In this document: positions 17,812 through 25,504 of the stretch, in pieces
Numbering within the stretch: the stretch's first letter is position 1
How the letters are laid out: each line of letters begins with the position of its first letter
NCBI GenBank assembly: GCA_910577465.1
Contig: CAJTMM010000015.1
Span: forward strand, 1 to 58,156
DNA from: an uncultured Muribaculaceae bacterium
Lineage (GTDB): Bacteria; Bacteroidota; Bacteroidia; Bacteroidales; Muribaculaceae
Reading direction: 5' to 3'
Length of the DNA stretch: 58,156 nucleotides
The notes under the pieces: generated by a model
What the model saw: the letters and a program-made list of their open reading frames with translations, nothing else
The model's database searches: none
What the model was told of the DNA's origin: nothing
Made by a program: the position numbers and the translations under genes

Positions 17812-17849
17812 AATCCCACGTCAGGCAATATGCCGGCGTGGGATTTTTT
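17812..17849 (+). terminator. Rho-independent terminator of the phosphodiesterase gene
   Basis: The stem AATCCCACG (17812-17820) with CGTGGGATT (17837-17845) encloses a smaller AGGC/GCCG pairing and runs into TTTTTT (17844-17849). Confidence 0.85.
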
Positions 17850-17957
17850 GTTGATTTTTTGTGCGGGTGGGTGAAAAAGATTGCCGTAAGGTTTGCTATT
17901 GTCGAATATAAGAATTAAATTGCGCTTGGAAGCATAACCATAAATTCGAGTGCCATC

Positions 17958-18857
17958 ATGATACAGGAATTTCTGCGATACATGAGCCATGAGCTGAATC
18001 TGTCGGTCAATACCGTATCGGCATATAGGGTGGATTTGCTTCAGTGGAGCGACTTTGCCACGTCGCAGGGCAAGTATGAGCTTGCCCCGCTCACGACATC
18101 GGCGTCGGACCTGCGCCTGTGGATAGCTGATGTGGCGCGCCGTGGCGCCACGCCGCGTACCATACGCCGCAAGGTGCAGTCGCTGCGCGCATTCTTCAAG
18201 TTTCTGATGAAGCGTCACGGACTTGCCGTGAACCCTGCCGAGGATATAGTGGTGCCTAAGGTGGGTCAGGATCTGCCGGTGTATGTGCGCGCGTCGGAGA
18301 CCGCCGAATTGCTTAGCGGCGATATCCCTGACGATGATTTCGAACAGGTGCGTAACCGATTGATACTGGATATGTTCTACACCACGGGCATACGTTGCTC
18401 GGAATTGGTGGATCTGCGGGACTGCAATGTGGACGCAGTGAAGGGTGAACTAAAAGTGCACGGAAAGCGTAATAAAGACAGAATAGTGCCTTTCGGGGCA
18501 GAACTCGCAGATATGATAACCTTGTACCGCCAATTGCGCGACGATTTGATACAGCCACCGGCACCTGACGCATTTTTCGTGCGTCCGACAGGTATGCCTA
18601 TGTACCGGAAATTGGTGTACAATATAGTCCATGATGCCATGGATGGTACGGTGCATGCCGCGAGGAAGAGTCCGCACGTGCTGCGGCATTCGTTTGCCAC
18701 CGATATGCTCAACAACGGTGCCGACCTTACGTCGGTGCAGCAGCTGTTGGGGCACCAGTCACTTGCTACAACTCAGGTATATACACATATATCTTATAGA
18801 GATCTCAAACAAAATTATCAACTCGCACACCCCCGTGCACAAAAAAAAGGAGGATAA
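17958..18857 (+). CDS. xerC: Tyrosine recombinase, XerC/XerD type
   Basis: This 299-residue site-specific recombinase has an N-terminal SAM-like core-binding domain (about 1-85) and a C-terminal catalytic domain. All catalytic residues are visible: R146 (TGIRCSEL), K170 (VHGKRNKD), H240 and R243 (HVLRHSF), H266 (LLGHQS) and Y275 (QVYTHIS). Xer recombinases resolve chromosome dimers at dif with FtsK. The housekeeping length, the place between rpsU and hpf, and the absence of nearby att repeats argue for a core Xer rather than a mobile-element integrase. C and D subtypes cannot be separated here. The last codons contain the Shine-Dalgarno sequence of hpf. Confidence 0.92.
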   Translation: MIQEFLRYMSHELNLSVNTVSAYRVDLLQWSDFATSQGKYELAPLTTSASDLRLWIADVARRGATPRTIRRKVQSLRAFFKFLMKRHGLAVNPAEDIVVPKVGQDLPVYVRASETAELLSGDIPDDDFEQVRNRLILDMFYTTGIRCSELVDLRDCNVDAVKGELKVHGKRNKDRIVPFGAELADMITLYRQLRDDLIQPPAPDAFFVRPTGMPMYRKLVYNIVHDAMDGTVHAARKSPHVLRHSFATDMLNNGADLTSVQQLLGHQSLATTQVYTHISYRDLKQNYQLAHPRAQKKGG

Positions 18858-18859
18858 CT

Positions 18860-19153
18860 ATGGAAGTAAGAATTCAAGCCATCCATTTCGATGCCAGCGA
18901 GAAATTATCGTCGTTCATCAATAAGAAAGCTGAAAAACTGACCCGCCGTTTCCCGGCTATAGATTATATTGAAGCTGTACTCACAGTAGTGAAACCCGAA
19001 ACCTCGATGAATAAGGAGGCTCGTATCAAGGTGATTGTGCCGCACGACGGTGAGCAGGTTGCCACCAAGGTTGCCGATACTTTCGAGGAGGCCGTGGATC
19101 TGGCACTTGAAGCTATAGAGCGTCAGCTTGAAAAAATTAAAGACAAGAAATAA
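18860..19153 (+). CDS. hpf: Short ribosome hibernation-promoting factor (HPF/RaiA family)
   Basis: The 97-residue protein begins MEVRIQAIHFDASEKLSSFI and has the beta-alpha-beta-beta-beta-alpha fold of the S30AE family, with the basic helix KKAEKLTRRF. It binds the 30S decoding centre and inactivates ribosomes in slow growth. The short form lacks the C-terminal dimerisation domain of long HPF. An unusually good Shine-Dalgarno sequence, AGGAGG (18848-18853), lies 6 bases before the ATG. The gene starts 2 bases after the xerC stop, so the two are co-transcribed, and a strong terminator follows. Confidence 0.94.
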   Translation: MEVRIQAIHFDASEKLSSFINKKAEKLTRRFPAIDYIEAVLTVVKPETSMNKEARIKVIVPHDGEQVATKVADTFEEAVDLALEAIERQLEKIKDKK

Positions 19154-19177
19154 ACGCATATAAGGTTTTAATTATCA

Positions 19178-19219
19178 ATGCGGTGTGCTGCGGAATGCGG
19201 CGCACCGCATAATTTTTTT
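19178..19219 (+). terminator. Rho-independent terminator after hpf
   Basis: A long stem from ATGCGGTG (19178-19185) to CACCGCAT (19203-19210), continued inward with two wobble pairs, is followed by AATTTTTTT (19211-19219). Confidence 0.88.
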
Positions 19220-19239
19220 CATAAAAAACGGTGCAATCT

Positions 19240-19272
19240 GTTGCAAAACGTGTGTGCGCGCGTATATCTTTG
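19240..19272 (+). promoter_or_regulatory. Promoter of the ECF sigma operon
   Basis: GTTG (19240-19243), 21 bases, then TATCTTTG (19265-19272), a full -7 match. The leader before the ATG at 19290 would be only about 10-12 bases. Confidence 0.55.
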
Positions 19273-19289
19273 TGTAAAACCACTGATAA

Positions 19290-19787
19290 ATGAGGGACGA
19301 CTTGCTGACATCGGTTTTTGTGCGTTTGCGCCCGCGGCTTTTTGCTTCGGTAAGGCGTATGCTGTCGGTCGACGACGATGCCGCCGATGTGCTTCAGGAT
19401 GCCTTCTGCCGTCTGTGGGGTCACAGGGATGAAATCCGGAGCGAGAGTCACGCCGAAGGGGCTGCAGTGGTGGCGGTGCGCAATGCCGCCATAGATACCC
19501 TGCGCCGGCGGCGCCATGATTCGGTGCCGTTTTCGGAGCTGCCCGACGATATCGCCGGTGGCGATGAGGATTCATCCGTGGATGACGCCCTCTACCGTAA
19601 GGTGGAGCGGATAATCGAAAGTCGTCTTTCCGCCCGTGATGCACGTGTGCTGTTCCTGCGCGACCGTTATGGCTATGATATGGGCGCCATAGCATCGGAG
19701 ATGAATCTCACCGAGTCCAATGTCAGGATAATACTGAGCCGCGCCCGCCGCACGGTAAGGGAATGTTACCGCGAGAGTCGTACCTAA
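19290..19787 (+). CDS. ECF-type RNA polymerase sigma factor
   Basis: This 165-residue sigma factor has region 2 (about 10-75, with DDDAADVLQDAFCRLWGHRD) and region 4 (about 105-160, with LSARDARVLFLRDRYGYDM and a helix-turn-helix in NLTESNVRIILSRAR). ECF sigma factors direct polymerase to dedicated promoters in response to envelope signals and are held by an anti-sigma factor. The next gene, 34 bases downstream, encodes a one-helix membrane protein fitting that role. The three further genes encode exported proteins that may be its targets or sensors. Confidence 0.9.
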   Translation: MRDDLLTSVFVRLRPRLFASVRRMLSVDDDAADVLQDAFCRLWGHRDEIRSESHAEGAAVVAVRNAAIDTLRRRRHDSVPFSELPDDIAGGDEDSSVDDALYRKVERIIESRLSARDARVLFLRDRYGYDMGAIASEMNLTESNVRIILSRARRTVRECYRESRT

Positions 19788-19821
19788 CTAAAAAACTCAC
19801 TCCTTAAAATATATACAGACA

Positions 19822-20283
19822 ATGAATAGAATCATGACCACAACACTATCCGCCGACAGAGATGAAGCGTTGGCACTGGTTGAAAAATATTTCGACGGTG
19901 CGACATCGCTGGCTGAAGAACGCCGCCTGCGTGTGCTGCTCGCCGATATGAGACTCACCGGCACGGAGCTTGATGAAGCCCGCGCCGTGATGGGTTTTGC
20001 CCTGCGTGGAAAGCGGTCGACAGCGTCGCGGCGGAGACACAGCATGCTCCCCGCCGTAGGTGTTGCCGCATCGGTGGCGGTTGCAGTAACGGTGTTTGCC
20101 ACTATGCTCACACGCCCGTCGGACGGAAATGTACTTATGTACGAGGGCGGATGCCGGATAACCGATACTCACCGTGTGCTGTCGATGGTGGATTCAGACC
20201 TTGATGCCTTCGGTGCTGCGGCATCGGATACGGAACAGCAGATATCGTCGGAGCTTCAGGAGATATCGGCAATGTGGAATTAG
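19822..20283 (+). CDS. Putative anti-sigma factor, single-pass membrane protein
   Basis: This 153-residue protein has a cytoplasmic N-terminal segment (ALALVEKYFDGATSLAEERR), which is the leader seen in small Bacteroidales regulators. A transmembrane helix follows at about 75-96, then a periplasmic tail of ~55 residues. No ZAS zinc motif (HxxxCxxC) is present, so it is not a classical zinc anti-sigma. The assignment rests on topology and on its position directly after an ECF sigma gene. Translation might instead begin at M5. Confidence 0.6.
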   Translation: MNRIMTTTLSADRDEALALVEKYFDGATSLAEERRLRVLLADMRLTGTELDEARAVMGFALRGKRSTASRRRHSMLPAVGVAASVAVAVTVFATMLTRPSDGNVLMYEGGCRITDTHRVLSMVDSDLDAFGAAASDTEQQISSELQEISAMWN

Positions 20284-20306
20284 GATTAAAAAAATATATA
20301 GGATAT

Positions 20307-20777
20307 ATGTCACTGACCAATATTAACAGACTGATAGTAACGGCGCTGTGCTGCCTGATGTCGGCACTCGCGCTTCAGGCGCAGGATGGGCTGAACATAG
20401 CCGGTGCGTTTGCACCGAAGTATCGCGATATGCCTGACGCCACCGAGACGGTACTTACGCGCAAGAATCTGCGCGATGTGAGCCTGTCGCTGTACCACGG
20501 CATCACGGTGAAGAACCATCCCGAGCTTGCCGGCGAGCTGGAGGCTATGGTGGCGCGCGACGGAGCCAAAGCCGTGAACAAGGAGGTGCGGTATGCCGCG
20601 GGGCATCTGTACTACGGCTTCTACTCCTTGCCGGCACGGGGCGGGCTGAACCGGTACATACTTTATCTGAACACGCATCTCAAGTCGGGCGGCGATAAGA
20701 TAATGCTGCTGTATCTCGAGGGGAGGGCGTCGATGGATGATGTGAAGAGACTCATAGGCAAGAATGGTAAGAATTAA
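20307..20777 (+). CDS. Exported hypothetical protein (DUF6108-like)
   Basis: The ATG at 20307 was chosen because it starts after the preceding stop and gives a clean signal peptide (LIVTALCCLMSALALQAQ). The mature part of ~135 residues is soluble and likely periplasmic, with segments GLNIAGAFAPKYRDM, SLSLYHGITVKNHP and VRYAAGHLYYGFYSLPAR. It resembles a Bacteroidales domain of unknown function that I associate with DUF6108; this needs a profile search. It sits between the putative anti-sigma gene and two barrel genes in one operon. Confidence 0.65.
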   Translation: MSLTNINRLIVTALCCLMSALALQAQDGLNIAGAFAPKYRDMPDATETVLTRKNLRDVSLSLYHGITVKNHPELAGELEAMVARDGAKAVNKEVRYAAGHLYYGFYSLPARGGLNRYILYLNTHLKSGGDKIMLLYLEGRASMDDVKRLIGKNGKN

Positions 20778-20797
20778 TGAATCAAGAATATAATAAG

Positions 20798-21655
20798 ATG
20801 AAAATCAAGAGTATTGCAATGATTGTGTGCTGTGCGGCGGTAGCCGGCAGTGCGGTAGCGCAGATTCCTGCCGACACTGTGGTGGAGGTGCGCGCACCGC
20901 GTACCGTGATGGTCACCAAGTCGGGCGAGACCACTACGGTGTCCATATCCGGTTCCAAATATGATGAACGGTTCAACTACCGGTACACGGTGACTCCCGA
21001 TTCGTTGGCAGATGAGGGTGACGAACTGTCATTCAACTTCCCGTTTTCCAACAATAAGTCAGCCAGCGGCAAGGGTGTGGATGAGGTGTGCGCGTTCCGC
21101 GGGATTTATGGCGGCGCTGTCATACCGGTTGACGCTCCCGGTGCCATGAACACGTCGTGGGAGGCGGGTGTGACCGAGGTGTTGGGTTACAGCTACCGCC
21201 GGGGTGCACACGATATAAACATAGGGCTTGGATTGGGTTACCGCAACCTGAGCATAGGTGACCGTACGGTGGTGGACAAGGATGGCGATGCGCTGTTGCT
21301 GACCGCCGCTCCCGACGATGCGTCGGATGTGTCGTCGCACATAGAGTCGTGGGCGTTGCATGTGCCGGTGATGTACACTCTGCGGCTACACCGCACGTTC
21401 GGCTTCTCCATAGGAGTAGTAGCAAATATCAATTTTTACACCACCGCATCGCGCAAGTACAGTGTGGATGATGTGACGTACACCAAGAAATTCAAGGGGT
21501 TGCATCAGCGGTTGCTCACTCCCGATGTGCTCTTTACGGTGGGTTCGGTGGGCAATGCCGGGGTGTATGTGCGCTGGTCGCCCGTCACAGCGTTCAAACG
21601 TGCGTACGGTCCGCAGTACAGGACGGTGTCGGTAGGATTGTCGGTAGCTTTTTAA
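20798..21655 (+). CDS. Exported beta-barrel protein of the sigma operon, copy 1
   Basis: About 285 residues. The ATG at 20798 gives a proper signal peptide (MKIKSIAMIVCCAAVAGSAV); an earlier ATG at 20777 overlaps the previous stop and would add seven polar residues. A ~60-residue N-terminal stretch precedes repeated amphipathic strands (NIGLGLGYRNLSIGDR, TFGFSIGVVANINFYT), ending in RTVSVGLSVAF, a typical last barrel strand. It is probably an outer-membrane barrel. The following gene encodes a similar protein. Function unknown; an envelope-stress role is inferred only from the operon. Confidence 0.72.
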   Translation: MKIKSIAMIVCCAAVAGSAVAQIPADTVVEVRAPRTVMVTKSGETTTVSISGSKYDERFNYRYTVTPDSLADEGDELSFNFPFSNNKSASGKGVDEVCAFRGIYGGAVIPVDAPGAMNTSWEAGVTEVLGYSYRRGAHDINIGLGLGYRNLSIGDRTVVDKDGDALLLTAAPDDASDVSSHIESWALHVPVMYTLRLHRTFGFSIGVVANINFYTTASRKYSVDDVTYTKKFKGLHQRLLTPDVLFTVGSVGNAGVYVRWSPVTAFKRAYGPQYRTVSVGLSVAF

Positions 21656-21666
21656 ACACGGAGATT

Positions 21667-22554
21667 ATGAAACAGATATTACTTGCAATGATTATATCGG
21701 GCGCGGCACATGCCGTAGTTGCCCAGGAGAAGGTAGATACGGTGCTGTATGTGGAAAATCCGGCATCGGCGGTGATAACCGAGAATCCCGGCGGTTTCGA
21801 TGTGACGGTAGTCTCGGACACTATGCCCGATGCCAACCGTATGGTGTATACCGACAAATTCGACAAGCCGGTAACGGTGAAGGCAAAGAAATGGCGCTCG
21901 GCTTTGACGTTGCCTTTGGATAAGGGGCGGTCGTCAAATTGGGATCTTACGGTAGGCGGTCCCGGTATAGGATGGGTGAATGCGTGCGGTCAGCCCGAGG
22001 GTATGGGTGTGGAGATGGGTAAGTCGTTAGAAATCTCGTGGCTCAACATGATTGCCGTCAAGTACCGTATGCCGTGGAAGTCGAGCCACCTGTCGATAGG
22101 TTTCGGACTTGACTGGCGCAACTACCGCATATCTATATCCGACGCCCGCTTCCTGCCCTCGGGCGACGGCGGAGTGGCGCTCGCACCCTATCCTGAGGGT
22201 GCCACCGCCAAGGGTTCGCGTCTGAAGGTGTTCAGCATGGGCATACCGGTGATATGGCAACAGAATCTGCCGTTCAAACTGTTCGGCTACAAGTTTCTGG
22301 TGGGTGCCGGCGCGGTGTTCAACTACAATAGCCACGCGAGTCTCAAGACTAAATGGGTGACTGTCGACGGCGACCGCGCCGAGCAGAAAACCAACCACAT
22401 AGGTCACCGCCGCTTTACGGTCGATTTCATAGGTCTGGTGCGGATATGGAGCGGAGTGAACCTGTATGTGCGCTATTCGCCCAACAGTGTGCTCCGCGGT
22501 GCGGGTCAGCCTAAATTCAACCCTCTGTCGAGCGGTATAATATTGTATTACTGA
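21667..22554 (+). CDS. Exported beta-barrel protein of the sigma operon, copy 2
   Basis: The 295-residue protein has a signal peptide (MKQILLAMIISGAAHAVVA) and an N-terminal segment of the same style as its neighbour (VDTVLYVENPASAVITENPG compared with DTVVEVRAPRTVMVTKSG). Barrel-like strands follow (SSHLSIGFGLDWRNYRIS, VNLYVRYSPN), closing with LSSGIILYY. The two genes look like diverged paralogues 11 bases apart. It is the last gene of the ECF operon. Function unknown. Confidence 0.72.
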   Translation: MKQILLAMIISGAAHAVVAQEKVDTVLYVENPASAVITENPGGFDVTVVSDTMPDANRMVYTDKFDKPVTVKAKKWRSALTLPLDKGRSSNWDLTVGGPGIGWVNACGQPEGMGVEMGKSLEISWLNMIAVKYRMPWKSSHLSIGFGLDWRNYRISISDARFLPSGDGGVALAPYPEGATAKGSRLKVFSMGIPVIWQQNLPFKLFGYKFLVGAGAVFNYNSHASLKTKWVTVDGDRAEQKTNHIGHRRFTVDFIGLVRIWSGVNLYVRYSPNSVLRGAGQPKFNPLSSGIILYY

Positions 22555-22603
22555 CGATGTTATCACGGCACGGGCTGACGATGGCTGGTGCGCTGTGAGG
22601 ATA

Positions 22604-22647
22604 ATTGGCGGAAATTTTTGTAACTTCGTGCAAAAATTTCCGCCAAT
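22604..22647. promoter_or_regulatory. 17-bp perfect dyad overlapping the start of the formate/nitrite channel gene
   Basis: The arm ATTGGCGGAAATTTTTG (22604-22620) and its exact reverse complement (22631-22647) flank a 10-base loop, TAACTTCGTG. The loop holds a near match to the -7 element (TAACTTCG, one mismatch). The right arm ends within the ATG at 22646. It could be an operator around the promoter or, in a read-through transcript, a hairpin hiding the start codon. It could also end transcripts of the sigma operon, although no T-run follows. Confidence 0.65.
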
Positions 22648-23427
22648 GAAAATTCGTACGCCGCAAGAAATCACCGCCGCCACCGTGGATGTGGGGCGCG
22701 CCAAAGTGTCAATGCCGTGGACCAAGCAGATGGTACAGTCCATACAAGCCGGAGCGTTCATAGCCTTCGGCGGTGTGCTGTCGTTGGTGGTGGGGTTCGG
22801 CTTCCCCGAGGTCACCGCCGCCAATCCGTCGATGCAACGGTTGCTGAGCGGCTGTATGTTCCCGATAGGGCTGATACTCGTGGTGGTGCTCGGGGCGGAG
22901 CTTTTTACCGGCAACAACGCCATGCTCGTGCCCGCTTTCATGCAGCGCCATTATGGGGCATGGGCGGTGGTCAAGAATTGGATTATGGTGTATCTGGGCA
23001 ACTTTATAGGCGCGCTGGCATTTGCCTACGTGATGGTGTACAGCGCGGGTCTTACGGCTGCCGACCCTTACCATTCGGCAATAGTGGGGATGGCGCATGC
23101 CAAGGTGTCTATGCCGTGGATTACGGTGTTTGTTAAGGGTATAGGTGCCAACTGGTGCGTGTGCCTTGCTCTGTGGCTCCCCCTGTCGGGCCATACGCTC
23201 ATAGAGAAGATGGCGGGCTGCTTCCTGCCGGTGATGGCGTTTGTGGTGCTCGGCTACGAGCACTCGATAGCCAATATGTTTTTCATACCCACCGGTATGC
23301 TCGAAGGTGCCGATGTGACCGTGCAGCAGTTTGTGGCGGCAACCTCGTGCCCGCCACATTAGGCAACATAGCCGGCGGCGCACTCTTTGTAGGCTGCGTC
23401 AACGCGTATGTGCATCTTAGGAGGTAG
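22646..23427 (+). pseudogene. Formate/nitrite transporter (FNT) gene with a C-terminal frameshift
   Basis: The first frame encodes an FNT channel with membrane segments such as AGAFIAFGGVLSLVVGFGF and the conserved ELFTGNNAML. It ends prematurely at 23362 after VQQFVAATSCPPH. The expected family ending, NLVPATLGNIAGGALFVG, continues in another frame from 23341 to a stop at 23427. One missing base in the stretch about 23333-23343 accounts for the shift. The product loses the last helix, so it is probably inactive unless the shift is a sequencing error or is programmed. FNT proteins pass formate, nitrite or hydrosulfide. The start ATG at 22646 matches family N termini. Confidence 0.8.
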
Positions 23428-23435
23428 GGGGGATT

Positions 23436-24020
23436 TTAAACAGGAATGTCCATTGCGTCAATGGCTTTCCATAAGTCGGTGTGCGATTGGATGAATTCCG
23501 TCTCTGTTTTTGAACGGGTATATGCGGAGGCCAGTTTGTGGTCAGCGCACATCTCCTCGACCCATTTTGAATTTTGTAAGAACGCTTCTTTTTTATCGAA
23601 ATCAGGGATATAGGATTTTAGTGCATCCATTGCCGATTTTGATGACGGGTAATGCCTTGTGGTCTGTAGGTAATGCAGTAGGAACCAATACTCAATTGAT
23701 GGCAGGCTGGGGCATAGGATGACGTTCTTGTTTCCGGCATATTTCTTGGCAAACGAGCGGTATTGTTCCATGACATTGGGGTCGCAAGACGATACGTCGA
23801 TGTCAAATACCGCAATAACTTTTCCCTCGTCTTTTAGTATGCTGTCAATGCGTTTTTCGAGCGTTGGAAAGTTCTCATTCCCGAAGAAGCGTGACTTTAT
23901 AAAGACTTTCAGGTTGTAGATGTCCCGTAGATGAGAAAAGTAGAATCGCTCCGTTTTACCGGCTCCAACTATGGTATAGGGAACGGTTCTTTGGAATTTT
24001 GAGTTAATCTTGCGTGCCAT
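23436..24020 (-). CDS. RloB-family (TOPRIM-like) protein of a defence pair
   Basis: This 194-residue protein matches RloB: an N-terminal GAGKTERFYF motif, an acidic pair FDIDVSS (D73, D75), and LPSIEYWFLLHY, which corresponds to the family's FE-W-LLH segment. RloB/AbiLii proteins are thought to have a TOPRIM nuclease fold and work with an AAA ATPase. That partner lies 6 bases upstream on the same strand. The acidic residue usually found before the Gly of the first motif is Ala here (A20). Composition is AT-richer than in the flanking genes, consistent with acquired defence DNA. Confidence 0.8.
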   Translation of the reverse strand: MARKINSKFQRTVPYTIVGAGKTERFYFSHLRDIYNLKVFIKSRFFGNENFPTLEKRIDSILKDEGKVIAVFDIDVSSCDPNVMEQYRSFAKKYAGNKNVILCPSLPSIEYWFLLHYLQTTRHYPSSKSAMDALKSYIPDFDKKEAFLQNSKWVEEMCADHKLASAYTRSKTETEFIQSHTDLWKAIDAMDIPV

Positions 24021-24026
24021 GATGCG

Positions 24027-25313
24027 TCAACCTTTGATTATGGGTAATGCGCCGAAAGCTCCATTGCGGTATGACCGTTGGAAAGAATTTATTTTCCCCA
24101 ACTCTTTAAACTCTACTAAAGAATATAGTCTGGAGTTTCCGTCAGGCTCCTTTTCGGTAAACCATACAGAGTCCTTACGTATCAGAGTGTCAATAGTGTT
24201 AAGTAAGGGATCGTAATGCGTAGTGGCAAAAAGTTGGCTGCGTCCCGGGGTGTTAAGAAATTCTTCCAAGATGAACTCTAACAATTCGGGATGTAACGAC
24301 GATTCGATTTCGTCTATGGGCAGGAATCGCCCGTTGTTCAAAGCTTCATATATGGCGGCTTCGAGTCCAAACGTACGGGTAGTTCCTGCACTTTGCAATG
24401 ATTTGGGTAAAATGTATTTTTCCACACCACGTTTGTTGGTTACGGTAGTCTCAAAGTCGGTTTTTATACTTTCAAGGAAACCTTTGTCCATTAACCTTTT
24501 TTTCGCGGAGATTGGGATATTGTCATTACTGTTTATGGCTTCAATCTCATCACTTGACAAGGTTATTTGTTTCTTTTCGGTTTGTACGTCTGTTATGTTG
24601 AAGTCAGCCCGATGGATGAATTTAAGAATGTAATTCTTTAAACTGGAATCTGTGCTCATCTTGTTTCCGGCATATCTGAACATTTCAATCTTAGGTTCGA
24701 TGACCGGCATTATTCCTTTTCGCATCCAGTCGCGTGCATTGTCAATCTCAGGTAATGAGCAATTGACCTGGTTGCGTGCTGCGAAAAAGGACATGTTCGG
24801 GAAGCATTTGACAGCTATTTCATCCTTTACCGCCTTGCTTATTTTTACGGATGGACCGAAGTCTATTTCCGACTGCCTGTTGTTAATCTTGCGTGTGAAC
24901 AGGCGTATGGGTTGTGTGGTTTTGTAATAATATAAACTTTCGTGGGATACAACATTCTCAGTTAAAGATAGATTGTAGCGATATTTTGTTTCGCCGACAT
25001 AGAATGTTAGTTCGAATTCTGATGGTTCATCGGGCGTGTCCGTATCTAAAAGGAATGGGATTGTATCTGTTTCCTCATCAATGTCCTCCTTTTTTTTAAA
25101 CCAAAACACCCTGATGAAATCAAGTGCCGAGATAAGGTTTGATTTTCCACTGGCATTGGATCCATATACAAGTCCAAATCGAAGAAGCTTAACTCCGGGT
25201 GCTACTTCTACGACATACGGTTCTTCGATTGCCTTATCGTTTGTAGTCTCAAAGCTTAGTACGGCTTCATCGCGAAACGACAGGTAGTTTTTGATTTTGA
25301 ATTCCTGTATCAT
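24027..25313 (-). CDS. AAA ATPase of an RloA/AbiL-like defence pair
   Basis: The 428-residue SMC/ABC-like ATPase has a Walker A motif GSNASGKS (residues 51-58), a Walker B in LPIDEIESSLHPELLEFIL with catalytic Glu, and a His-loop TTHYDPLL. The start MIQEFKIKNYLSFRDEA is typical of the AAA_15/21 (OLD-like) N terminus, so the ATG at 25313 is chosen over 25382. With the downstream RloB it forms a two-gene unit like AbiL (AbiLi/AbiLii) or RloAB, which are anti-phage systems. The mechanism is inferred. It has its own promoter and a dyad near the transcription start. Confidence 0.83.
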   Translation of the reverse strand: MIQEFKIKNYLSFRDEAVLSFETTNDKAIEEPYVVEVAPGVKLLRFGLVYGSNASGKSNLISALDFIRVFWFKKKEDIDEETDTIPFLLDTDTPDEPSEFELTFYVGETKYRYNLSLTENVVSHESLYYYKTTQPIRLFTRKINNRQSEIDFGPSVKISKAVKDEIAVKCFPNMSFFAARNQVNCSLPEIDNARDWMRKGIMPVIEPKIEMFRYAGNKMSTDSSLKNYILKFIHRADFNITDVQTEKKQITLSSDEIEAINSNDNIPISAKKRLMDKGFLESIKTDFETTVTNKRGVEKYILPKSLQSAGTTRTFGLEAAIYEALNNGRFLPIDEIESSLHPELLEFILEEFLNTPGRSQLFATTHYDPLLNTIDTLIRKDSVWFTEKEPDGNSRLYSLVEFKELGKINSFQRSYRNGAFGALPIIKG

Positions 25314-25332
25314 ATTAACCACATAAAATGGT

Positions 25333-25359
25333 GTTCCAAATGGAACGTATGCAAATATA
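25333..25359 (-). promoter_or_regulatory. Promoter and dyad of the RloAB operon
   Basis: TATATTTG on the minus strand (25352-25359) is a -7 match 39 bases before the ATG at 25313. Directly downstream, around the expected start of transcription, lies the dyad GTTCCA-AA-TGGAAC (25333-25346), a plausible operator. No -33 match was found. Confidence 0.45.
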
Positions 25360-25504
25360 GATAATTTTAAGGCAGATGTCAATAGAATAACGGATAAAAT
25401 ATGTCTATGTTTTAAAATTGATGATTATTATGCGGTTTTTAGAAATAGATATTGTGATTTTTATTGTTTTTGATGGCGATTGCGTAAAAGTGTAGGTAGT
25501 GTTG
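25360..25504. other. AT-rich spacer upstream of the RloAB promoter
   Basis: The stretch between the RloAB promoter and the GC-rich palindromic repeat cluster is AT-rich and shows no gene, RNA fold or repeat that I can support. Confidence 0.4.

Noticed and set aside
16779..18218. 479-codon minus-strand frame opposite the phosphodiesterase and recombinase
   Set aside because: It spans two plus-strand genes and a terminator and is His/Arg-rich throughout, so it is a shadow.
17958..18857. Integrase of a mobile element
   Set aside because: No att-type direct repeats, excision genes or other mobile genes flank it; it sits between rpsU and hpf with housekeeping spacing.
19154..19289. tRNA genes after hpf, as seen in some Bacteroidales
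   Set aside because: The spacer holds only a terminator and the sigma promoter; no cloverleaf or T-loop consensus was found here or elsewhere in the window.
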